From assembly GCF_004168285.1 (NCBI RefSeq), contig NZ_SEWF01000005.1, forward strand, positions 179,809-243,808: a stretch of DNA of 64,000 nucleotides, given 5' to 3'. Shown piece after piece: positions 46,532 to 54,453 of the stretch. Both the position numbers and the translations under genes were made by a program. The first letter of the stretch is position 1; each line of letters starts with the position of its first letter. Source of the DNA: Emticicia agri. Its GTDB lineage: Bacteria > Bacteroidota > Bacteroidia > Cytophagales > Spirosomataceae. The notes beneath the pieces are model-generated. The model was given only the letters and a program-made list of their open reading frames with translations, made no database searches and was not told the origin of the DNA.

Positions 46532-47959
46532 ATGCCTACACTCGAACAACAGGTTACCCAACGTCTGACAAAACTTTATATTCTTGCCCTGACTGCCGTA
46601 GCCGTTCTTTCGATAACCGGGCAGGTGCTGATACAGGAATCATTAGAGGACACCCTCAATGATGCACACGTAGTAAATATAGCCGGACGCCAACGGATGT
46701 TAAGCCAGCGTTTATCAAAAATGGCTATTCTGCTTACCAATACCGACCGATTTTCGGAAGAAGCTAAATTCTATCAGAAAGACTTCGGAGAAACGCTGGC
46801 TTTGTGGAGTAAATGTCATGAGGGTTTTATGAACGGAAAGTTAGAAGTTGAACGGGAAGTAGCAATAAAAAACTCCCCTGCCACTATCCGGATGCTCAAT
46901 GAATTAAATCCGGTTTTTCTGAAGATAAAAAATCAGATGGACTTGATTCAGACTCATCAGACCATTGATAAAAAGCAGGTATTAAACGAAATACTGCGCA
47001 ACGAGCGGCTTTTTTTGAATCAGATGGACAGTATTGTGTTTCAATATGATTTAGAGTCGCACGAAAGAGTAAACAGAGTACGGAGCATCGAATTATTTTT
47101 ATTTTTCCTTACCATTGGTATTCTTCTGTTAGAGGGCTTGCTGATATTTAAACCTCTGGCAGATTATATCAAAAAGGTAATCAGAATGTTGACTAATTCG
47201 GAAGAAGCCTTGCAGGAAAAAAACCAGGAACTGAGTATTTCTAACCAGAAACTGATAGAAGCGCAGAAAGACATTGTAAAAATTACGGAAGAAAAATACG
47301 AGTTGGTGCGTAAGGAAGATAACGTGCGGTCGAGTGCATTGATGCAAGGGCAGGAAGAAGAACGCCGGAGGTTATCAAGAGAACTGCATGACGGTATAGG
47401 GCAAATGCTGACAGGCTTAAAACTCCATAGCGAAAAACTGAAAAGCCTGCCTTTTGCCAACGACAAACAAAGAAAAACTTTTGAAGAACATAACAAACTG
47501 ATTGAAGAAACGATAGAAGCTACACGTATGGTATCGTTTAATCTGATGCCGCCTATCTTGACAGATTTTGGCTTAGGAGCAGCCATCAGGTTATTGACAG
47601 AGCATACCACCAAAACAAGCGATATTCAGGTATCCTTTGATAGTAACTACGGACAAACCAGGCTGAACGGGAATCTGGAAGTAAATCTTTACAGAATAGC
47701 ACAGGAGGCTCTCAATAATATGGTAAAACACTCAAAAGCTACAGAGGCCAATGTGGTTTTACAGAAAACTCAGGCAGGAATTGAGTTGCACATCAGTGAT
47801 AACGGTATAGGCTTTGACGAAAAAAATACTAAAAAAGAAAAGAACATCCATAACGGACTGCCTAATATGCAAACCCGTGTGCGTTTGTTGGGCGGCCAAA
47901 TGACAATACAAGCGAAATCAACAAAAGGAACCCAGATAACCGTGAAAATCCCAAACTAA
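46532..47959 (+). CDS. NarX-like sensor histidine kinase with PilJ/nitrate-sensor-type N-terminal domain
   Basis: 475 residues. Helix 1 is at about 14-33 and helix 2 at about 186-207; the 150 residues between face the periplasm and begin with DTLNDAHVVNIAGRQRMLSQRL, which resembles the P-box of NarX/NarQ and the PilJ-type helical sensor. A coiled coil leads to the HisKA_3 box EEERRRLSRELHDGIGQ with phospho-acceptor H286; the HATPase domain ends the protein (NLYRIAQEALNNMVKHS, DNGIGFD, GLPNMQTRV). It probably senses nitrate or nitrite. The response regulator gene starts one base after its stop. Confidence 0.88.
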   Translation: MPTLEQQVTQRLTKLYILALTAVAVLSITGQVLIQESLEDTLNDAHVVNIAGRQRMLSQRLSKMAILLTNTDRFSEEAKFYQKDFGETLALWSKCHEGFMNGKLEVEREVAIKNSPATIRMLNELNPVFLKIKNQMDLIQTHQTIDKKQVLNEILRNERLFLNQMDSIVFQYDLESHERVNRVRSIELFLFFLTIGILLLEGLLIFKPLADYIKKVIRMLTNSEEALQEKNQELSISNQKLIEAQKDIVKITEEKYELVRKEDNVRSSALMQGQEEERRRLSRELHDGIGQMLTGLKLHSEKLKSLPFANDKQRKTFEEHNKLIEETIEATRMVSFNLMPPILTDFGLGAAIRLLTEHTTKTSDIQVSFDSNYGQTRLNGNLEVNLYRIAQEALNNMVKHSKATEANVVLQKTQAGIELHISDNGIGFDEKNTKKEKNIHNGLPNMQTRVRLLGGQMTIQAKSTKGTQITVKIPN

Positions 47960-47960
47960 A

Positions 47961-48617
47961 ATGGCAAACAAAATTAAACTGATGATTGTGGACGACCACG
48001 CAGTTGTACGCAAGGGAATTATTAACCTATTAGAAGATGAGGAAAATATTGAGATTGTGGGTGAAGCACCTGATGGTGTAGAAGCACTCGAAGGCATCAA
48101 AGAATTAAAACCTACCATTGTACTTTTAGACCTTTCTATGCCCAGAATGACAGGCTTTGAGGTAGCTAAGATTATCTCGCAGAAATATTCGGCCGTGAGG
48201 TCTATTATTTTCTCCATGCACAACAATCAGGAATACATGGTGCAGGCCGTTGAAAACGGAGCTATGGGGTATCTATTGAAAGATACGAGTAAAGAGGAAA
48301 TACTGAAAGCACTGGATACCGTAGCGAATGGCAATAAGTACTTTCCGCCTACGGTTTCAGCCATGATTATTGACGGATTACTGAATCATAAGAAAAACAG
48401 TGTAGCTACTAATAAAAAAGAAACCTCTGCTATTGTCAGCACATTATCAAAACAAGAGAAAGTAATTCTGAACTATATAGTAGAAGGGTTGAATAGTCAG
48501 GAAATCTCCGAAAAGCTTAACCTGAGTGTCCGCACGGTTTCCAACCATCGTGCCAATATTCTACGCAAAACACAGGTTAAGAATACTGCGGAGTTGGTGA
48601 GATTGGCAGTGGAGTAA
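47961..48617 (+). CDS. NarL/FixJ-family response regulator
   Basis: 218 residues. Receiver domain at 1-125 with D11, D12, phospho-acceptor D57 in LLDLSMP, and K at the LLKDTSKEE loop. LuxR-type helix-turn-helix at about 150-215 (LSKQEKVILNYIVEGLNSQEISEKLNLSVRTVSNHRANILRK). The stop codon of the kinase gene is one base before its ATG. Given the neighbours (cobA, nitrate operon, nirBD) it is the best candidate for the factor that binds the TACTTAT palindromes; E. coli NarL sites contain TACYYMT, which TACTTAT matches. Confidence 0.92.
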   Translation: MANKIKLMIVDDHAVVRKGIINLLEDEENIEIVGEAPDGVEALEGIKELKPTIVLLDLSMPRMTGFEVAKIISQKYSAVRSIIFSMHNNQEYMVQAVENGAMGYLLKDTSKEEILKALDTVANGNKYFPPTVSAMIIDGLLNHKKNSVATNKKETSAIVSTLSKQEKVILNYIVEGLNSQEISEKLNLSVRTVSNHRANILRKTQVKNTAELVRLAVE

Positions 48618-48620
48618 ATC

Positions 48621-50015
48621 TTATTTAAAATTCAATCCAATTCTCAAACTATACTTATCCATGTGATACGAAAAAGTATTATAGCTTGATTTCTGGGCAT
48701 TGATGGCATAGGCATAAGCAGTTTCTATCCACAAAATCTGACGATGGCTGACTTGCTTACTGAAACGATAACCTGTATAGGCATCAAAAACAGGTCTTTC
48801 CGTAAAACTGCTGCCTGCCTTAAAACCCAGAATAAAATCCTGCATGGGGCGTACTTTGTACATCAGGTCGTTTTGTATTTCTAATACCTGCCATTTTTTA
48901 GATTCTGTCTGTAAACTTTCAAGATTTACATACTCAAATGTATTATTATCCAAACGTACAGGTACTTGTTTGCCACTAATCAGGTTATATTTAAAATTAG
49001 ATTGTGCCGAAAAGAAGCTCAATCCAACTCTATAGCTTAGCCTTCTCAGTTTAAGTGGATACACAGCCCCTGCCTGCACAGCCCAGCCTACCCTACCACC
49101 ATTATTGGCTCCATTAAACTGATTAATGACTGCATTAGAAAATACCCGATAGTAATTTAAAGACGGTGTCAGTGAAACATATACTTCAGCGGGTACTTTG
49201 AAAAAACTTTCTCGTGTCTCCTGTGGCTGAACTTCGGCTTCGCAAGCAATACGGGTATTGAACGGAATCGCATGGGCAGCTACGTCATTCCTATTATTTA
49301 AATAATCAACGTCCGAAAACCCTTTAGCCATTTCTGCATTTGCTATAGCTTTTTGCTCATTATTAGCCTCTCCAATTTCCCTGCTTATCGTTTCATTAGC
49401 TTTTATGTTGTTATCTTCTGTAAACATCACAGCTATCTCTTTACCAGGTTCTTTTACTGCCGTTATAGGCTTTTTACCAATAGCCACAATATTTTGTTTT
49501 TCAACAATCAATTCTGAGGATTTAGTAACGGGGTTTTTCCATATTGAGTTTCCGGCTTTTTGCGATTTTACGGATTTACTATCACTGGCAATTTTATCTT
49601 TTTGAATTTTATTTTCTTTTAATGCTGTTTTATCATTTTCAGCCGCTCTGATGGCTATTGTTTCTTTAGTAGCCTGTTCTTCTGGCACATGCGTTTCATT
49701 CGCCCTTGATGCCGTTTTTGTATCTTTTTCAGGGATACTTTTTTGTGCATCTGTATCAGGCTTCGTTGTATTTTCTTTTACTCCGACTATGTCCGAATTT
49801 TGTTTGTTATCAAGCGATTGATAAGCTACATAGCCAATCAGCGAAAACAGCAATAAGGCTGCTGCCAGACCCCATCGCCAGAGTTTGCGGACAGGTGTCT
49901 CCACGGGCGGAAGATTCGCCTCTATATCAGCCCAAAGGCTATCGTCGGGCATTTTATCAAAGTCATTGATATGGCTCTGAAATAGTTTCTCTATGTTATC
50001 TTCAGGCTTGTTCAT
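48621..50015 (-). CDS. Protein with anti-sigma-like N-terminus, one membrane helix and beta-rich C-terminus
   Basis: 464 residues. Residues 1-45 (MNKPEDNIEKLFQSHINDFDKMPDDSLWADIEANLP) look like the short cytoplasmic part seen beside ECF sigma factors; a helix follows at about 48-66 (RWGLAAALLLFSLIGYVAY). Residues 70-230 are charged and low-complexity, and the last 190 residues (VYVSLTPSLNYYRVFSN to YSLRIGLNFK) resemble an outer-membrane barrel. It is translated 32 bases after the sigma factor gene and is likely its regulator. How the barrel-like part fits an inner-membrane anchor is unclear. Confidence 0.72.
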   Translation of the reverse strand: MNKPEDNIEKLFQSHINDFDKMPDDSLWADIEANLPPVETPVRKLWRWGLAAALLLFSLIGYVAYQSLDNKQNSDIVGVKENTTKPDTDAQKSIPEKDTKTASRANETHVPEEQATKETIAIRAAENDKTALKENKIQKDKIASDSKSVKSQKAGNSIWKNPVTKSSELIVEKQNIVAIGKKPITAVKEPGKEIAVMFTEDNNIKANETISREIGEANNEQKAIANAEMAKGFSDVDYLNNRNDVAAHAIPFNTRIACEAEVQPQETRESFFKVPAEVYVSLTPSLNYYRVFSNAVINQFNGANNGGRVGWAVQAGAVYPLKLRRLSYRVGLSFFSAQSNFKYNLISGKQVPVRLDNNTFEYVNLESLQTESKKWQVLEIQNDLMYKVRPMQDFILGFKAGSSFTERPVFDAYTGYRFSKQVSHRQILWIETAYAYAINAQKSSYNTFSYHMDKYSLRIGLNFK

Positions 50016-50047
50016 GCTTTATATATGCATCATCTTTACCGAATCCA

Positions 50048-50590
50048 CTACACTATATCCCTTTTTTTTAACTTTTCCTGTATATATTTCTTCGCAAAAA
50101 ACAATTGCGATTTTGAGGTTCCCTCGGCTATCTGTAATTGTGCCGCAATTTCGGGGTGTGTATAGCCCTCCATTACATACATATTAAATACAATTCTTGC
50201 GCCATTGGGTAATTCTGCTAAAACCTGGTTCAATACCTCCATCAGTTCCTTATTATTAAGTTGTGTAAGTATATCTTCGTTGGTATCAAATGGCAACAAT
50301 ACATCGTCAGTCACATCATCAAATACCACCTGTTTCCGGTAATGATTGATAGCTGTATTTACAATAATTCTTCTTACCCATGCCGACACATCTCTGGCGT
50401 CTCTCACCTCTTTTATATGTTTAAACACTTTAATTAATGCTTCCTGAAAAATATCTTCGGCGTCTTCACGGGTATTGGAATAACGCCAGCAAACGCCAAA
50501 AAAACGACTTTTATATCGTTGATAAAAAGTCGCCTGCGCTTTACGGTCGTTTTTCAAACAACCCCTGAATACCTCCTCGTCAGTAAGCAA
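50048..50590 (-). CDS. ECF-family RNA polymerase sigma factor
   Basis: 180 residues. Sigma region 2 (YQRYKSRFFGVCWRYSNTREDAEDIFQEALIKVFKHI) and region 4 (LAELPNGARIVFNMYVMEGYTHPEIAAQLQIAEGTSKSQLFFAKK) are clear, so it is a typical small extracytoplasmic-function sigma factor. It is the third of four minus-strand genes with short gaps (64, 35 and 32 bases) starting at 54,136, together with two surface proteins and the anti-sigma-like gene. Confidence 0.94.
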   Translation of the reverse strand: MLTDEEVFRGCLKNDRKAQATFYQRYKSRFFGVCWRYSNTREDAEDIFQEALIKVFKHIKEVRDARDVSAWVRRIIVNTAINHYRKQVVFDDVTDDVLLPFDTNEDILTQLNNKELMEVLNQVLAELPNGARIVFNMYVMEGYTHPEIAAQLQIAEGTSKSQLFFAKKYIQEKLKKRDIV

Positions 50591-50625
50591 GTTTAAATAT
50601 CCTTATGCGGTTTAAAATAGCTGTA

Positions 50626-51612
50626 TTATAGTTTGATTGAAACTGACACCTTTGCCTGTACAAATTGTGTCTCGTTACGATACAAGCCATAGTTAAAAGT
50701 ATCACTACCCGAAAAACTTTTGTCTGCCTGATATAAGATAACAGGTTTATCAAAATTGGTTGTATCAATACTTATTTTGCCGTGCTGTGGTTGTGATACA
50801 ATTCTGAGTGTTGCGTTGCTGTACAAAGAACAAATCACATCATTCTGCAAAATATCAATGGCAATACTTGAACCTAAAACGTAATTCGACAAATTGAGTA
50901 CATCATCTTTCACACCCTCCTGACAAACCTTTGGCTCGATAATGTTTAGTTCAACCGGAGCAACAGGGTTTTTGGTATTTGGTATGCCAATCCGGTACAA
51001 AAATGTATCTTCTCCTACATAGTCCTTTTCTGGGGTATAAACAATTTTCTGCTCCTGTATAGTTACAGTACCATGCTTTGGTGGAATCTCAATCTGCAAT
51101 GAACTGATGGCAGAGCAGGTTTTGTCATTACCTGTAACATTGAGTGTGGAGGCAGATGAAGCCTCCACCTCTACTCTATCTCCTATAGCCCCGGCAAAAC
51201 ACGGAAGGTCTTGTGCAGAAGATACAATCGTGAATAGTACTTCTTTATCAATCATGCTTCCTGTTTGTGTCTTTCCCCTTAAAATCAGATTATCTCTATT
51301 GGCAGCGGTTGTGCTTGTAAATCGGTAATAGACCAATCCGTTATCGGTAAATTTTGCCTCTCCATACAACGGATTCTGCGCAATACTAATCTGATTGACA
51401 TTTTCGAGTCCTTTTAAAGAAGTAGGATTAATGGTGATGGCATCTTTGGTTGTATAAAAAATATCATTGGGGTTTTCTTCAACGCCTGCCCCCGGTGAGG
51501 TACTGAGATTTACATTATCGCACGCACCAGTCAAAAAAGCGACCAAACCAAAACTTAAAAGTGTCTGGTTAACGATTTTTTGCACGAAAATTTTTTTTAC
51601 TTTCTGAAACAT
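50626..51612 (-). CDS. Lipoprotein with bacterial Ig-like / cadherin-like domains
   Basis: 328 residues from ATG 51612; an earlier in-frame ATG would overlap the upstream gene and spoil the signal. The lipobox LTGAC places the lipid cysteine at 31. At least two Ig-like (Big_9/cadherin-like) modules follow, recognised by the repeated pattern N-x-C, then P-x-HG-x-x-x, Y-x-P-x-x-x-F-x-G-x-D-x-F-x-Y (for example PPKHGTVTI ... YTPEKDYVGEDTFLYRIG, and PQHGKISI ... YQADKSFSGSDTFNYGL). It is probably a cell-surface protein regulated with the ECF sigma factor. Confidence 0.8.
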   Translation of the reverse strand: MFQKVKKIFVQKIVNQTLLSFGLVAFLTGACDNVNLSTSPGAGVEENPNDIFYTTKDAITINPTSLKGLENVNQISIAQNPLYGEAKFTDNGLVYYRFTSTTAANRDNLILRGKTQTGSMIDKEVLFTIVSSAQDLPCFAGAIGDRVEVEASSASTLNVTGNDKTCSAISSLQIEIPPKHGTVTIQEQKIVYTPEKDYVGEDTFLYRIGIPNTKNPVAPVELNIIEPKVCQEGVKDDVLNLSNYVLGSSIAIDILQNDVICSLYSNATLRIVSQPQHGKISIDTTNFDKPVILYQADKSFSGSDTFNYGLYRNETQFVQAKVSVSIKL

Positions 51613-51676
51613 GAAAGTGAGGTCTTTTTTAATGATGACACGAAAAGAAAGATTGAGGTTTAAAAACTTTTTAAAT

Positions 51677-54136
51677 TTACTCAATAATTATTTTTTTACT
51701 ATACTCATTCAACCTGAGAATATATACGCCTTTAGCAAAATCTTCCAGATTTATCACATTCACCGACTCAACAAGTGTTTTTTCCAACACCATTCTCCCT
51801 TTTATATCTATCAGCTTTAGCTGAACCGGAAAGTTCTGGTTTACTTTCACCATCAGTTGATTACTGGCTGGATTAGGATATACAGCATCTGCCCATATTT
51901 CTTCGGTTGCCGTAATACTTACTAATAATTTGTCTGATAGTACTGAACAACCATTTGCCGTTAATTTCACAGTATAATCTCCTGCCCCATTATAAGTTAA
52001 AGTATGAGTAGTTGCTCCGGCAATCACGCTTCCGTTCAGATACCACTGCACTTGTCCGGTGGCTGTTACCCTCAACTGATTGTTTTCCTGTTTAATAACA
52101 GGTTTTGGAGGCAAAGCAACAAAGTTGATGCTTACTGCATTAGAAGGCAGACTTGAGGCATTACCCTTGCTGACAATTACTTTATAAGTGCCTGATTTTG
52201 ATATACTTAGTTTATTTTCAGTCGTAGTGAGTTCTTCGTCCTCATCAATTATCCATTTATAGGTGTCATAGCCTTTTGAGGAAGTCAGCACAATAGTGTC
52301 TCCTTCACAAGCCTGGGTATTTGGTACGCTCAGTATAGGTGAATCAAGTTTTGGTAGCAGGGAAAATAATTGTCGCCCTGTATCAGGTGTTGAAGCTCGA
52401 CAAACCGGAATACCGTTTACTTCCATAAAATTTGTAGGATGAGAGCTTTGTGGCCCTTTCAATAAATCACCAACCATTTTGGTACCTTCTTCGGTACCAT
52501 CTGTAACCCACGGTTCATATCCAGTTTCAGGAGAATAGGCGGAAAAATATAATTTATTACCTAAAATGTTTTTGTCAGCAATTATATGGCTCCCCTCTTC
52601 TATGGTGACTCCTTTTTGAACAAACACTTTTGAGGTTATTAGTCGGGCAGGTATTTTTAAATCAGAGATATAGAGTTGATAATTTATATCCTCATAAATA
52701 GTACCTTGTTTCTCCTCAATTCTTATAATGGCCTTATTATCCTCTGTAATATATATATCATTCACAAACCCTTTGGCTATAAAAATACCTTCATTCATAG
52801 TCGGGTGCCAATAAACAACCGTATTCTCAAAGGTATCGGTGAAAGGTGTAATCGAAAATATCATCCCTCCATTTTTCAATACCATCGAAAACGCCCGGTT
52901 GTTCAGTTCATAATTACTTAAATCAACTGCCATACGCACATCATTACCATCAAAAACATATACCATAAGTCTTTTTTTATATAGGCTATCTGACCAACCC
53001 ATGGCATTAAAATAGAACTTATTATTATACACTACACTTTTCGGATAACTATCGAAGTCAATTCCAGGAATATTAATGTCAGCCTTTTTCATTGTACCGT
53101 TGGTATAAATCTGCCATTGTCTGAAACCAAAGTCACAAAAAAGATAACCACCATTGATTTTCTTTTGCATACCCATATTAAAGCTCTCGTATAAACTTTT
53201 AACATACTTTGTTTCGGCAACTGTCCCGTCCGTAATCCACCAGTTATCGTTATCATAAAAAATAATCTCCTCATCATCAGGATTAGGCGTAAAAACCTTT
53301 ACCATATTTTCTGATTCAAATAGCTTAACCAGTCCTGAGCCATCAGTAGCATAAGTAGCATACTTTTTACTAAGTTCATCATACTTATAAAAGAAAACCT
53401 TTCCACGAAAGTTCGTTAAATAGACTTCTTCATTTTTATTGACAATTTCTCCGTTGATTGGATTTATTATGAGATCTTTTGAACTACTTAGCAGATAATC
53501 AGGTGCTATAATCACTTTAAAATACAACTCTCCGACATTTTCAATAAATCTTACATCTATTATTGAGGCATCTTCTTTTGCTAAATCAATTGTCTTTACA
53601 ATTTCCTGTTTCCCATCTGGATAAACCTTGAATAGTTTTAAAATAAGCACATCATTTTCTTTTTGCCCGTAGATATAATAATAGTTTTCGCCAATTTTCA
53701 CTGCACTTGACCCCTCTATAAAATCTTTTGCTTCAAATAATTTCAGTGTTTTATCAGTTCCGTTAGTCACAAAATGTAAAGCCGTAAAATCATGATACAT
53801 CTGGGCATTATCCCAACTTGGAGTAATCCTATAAAGTAGTTCGTCACCTCGTATCGACCATGTATCAAAAGAATGATGAAGAGTCGGGATAGATGATAAT
53901 ACATTACTTAAGAGCCTGGTTCCTTCTTTAGTACCATCAGAAGTATATAGATTCACTCCATTCTCCTCCGTAGAAGTCCATACAATTTGCTTATTCAGTT
54001 TAATTATATAATTGATGGGACCTGCAGGGCTAGTCGAAGGTCCATAAAGACCTCTTATATTCGTCAGTTGTTCCTGCGCCCATAAGCCCGAACACGCCAG
54101 TAAGATAAATAGTAAAGTAGAAATACGTTTTTTCAT
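51677..54136 (-). CDS. Type IX secretion cargo protein with ELWxxDGT-like repeats
   Basis: 819 residues from ATG 54136 with signal peptide (STLLFILLACSGLWAQ). Repeats such as LYTSDGTKEGTRLL, WITDGTVAETKYV and PWVTDGTEEGTKMV mark ELWxxDGT-type propeller blades. Ig-like parts at about 610-740 (NTQACEGDTIVLTSSKGYD) precede the T9SS type A sorting domain at about 745-819 (YPNPASNQLMVKVNQ, GVYILRLNEYSKKIIIE). It is exported through the T9SS and anchored or released outside. It heads the ECF sigma operon. Confidence 0.9.
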   Translation of the reverse strand: MKKRISTLLFILLACSGLWAQEQLTNIRGLYGPSTSPAGPINYIIKLNKQIVWTSTEENGVNLYTSDGTKEGTRLLSNVLSSIPTLHHSFDTWSIRGDELLYRITPSWDNAQMYHDFTALHFVTNGTDKTLKLFEAKDFIEGSSAVKIGENYYYIYGQKENDVLILKLFKVYPDGKQEIVKTIDLAKEDASIIDVRFIENVGELYFKVIIAPDYLLSSSKDLIINPINGEIVNKNEEVYLTNFRGKVFFYKYDELSKKYATYATDGSGLVKLFESENMVKVFTPNPDDEEIIFYDNDNWWITDGTVAETKYVKSLYESFNMGMQKKINGGYLFCDFGFRQWQIYTNGTMKKADINIPGIDFDSYPKSVVYNNKFYFNAMGWSDSLYKKRLMVYVFDGNDVRMAVDLSNYELNNRAFSMVLKNGGMIFSITPFTDTFENTVVYWHPTMNEGIFIAKGFVNDIYITEDNKAIIRIEEKQGTIYEDINYQLYISDLKIPARLITSKVFVQKGVTIEEGSHIIADKNILGNKLYFSAYSPETGYEPWVTDGTEEGTKMVGDLLKGPQSSHPTNFMEVNGIPVCRASTPDTGRQLFSLLPKLDSPILSVPNTQACEGDTIVLTSSKGYDTYKWIIDEDEELTTTENKLSISKSGTYKVIVSKGNASSLPSNAVSINFVALPPKPVIKQENNQLRVTATGQVQWYLNGSVIAGATTHTLTYNGAGDYTVKLTANGCSVLSDKLLVSITATEEIWADAVYPNPASNQLMVKVNQNFPVQLKLIDIKGRMVLEKTLVESVNVINLEDFAKGVYILRLNEYSKKIIIE

Positions 54137-54326
54137 AGAATCAGCATTCATTTTCTACATTGACAAAGAAACGAACAAAACGGTTGAGAAAAATCTTTGC
54201 TTTTTTCTGAAAGTGCATGTTCAACGTTTCATTTATTTATATTTATTCTGCCTTAAGTACAATTCACAAAACAGAAGTAGAAAATTCATGAATTTTGCCA
54301 AATAAAAATTTGCATATTAAAATTAC

Positions 54327-54364
54327 ATAAGTATATTTGAGTAGAAATAAGTATTTATACTTAT
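54327..54364 (+). promoter_or_regulatory. Palindromic operator upstream of nirB
   Basis: ATAAGTA-TTTA-TACTTAT (54347-54364) is a perfect 7-N4-7 palindrome; the symmetric block is AAATAAGTAT-TT-ATACTTATTT. A further half-site ATAAGTA begins at 54327, exactly 20 bases before the first arm, i.e. two turns of the helix. It lies about 90 bases before the nirB ATG. No clean TTTG/TAnnTTTG pair was found between it and nirB. The rest of the 54,137-54,453 gap is A/T-rich. Confidence 0.65.
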
Positions 54365-54453
54365 TTTCTATAAATCAATTAACACTGTTTTTAGGCTGAT
54401 TTGGGGGAAATTTCGGGCTAAAAACGGGCAAACGTAGGTAAACATAATTCAAA

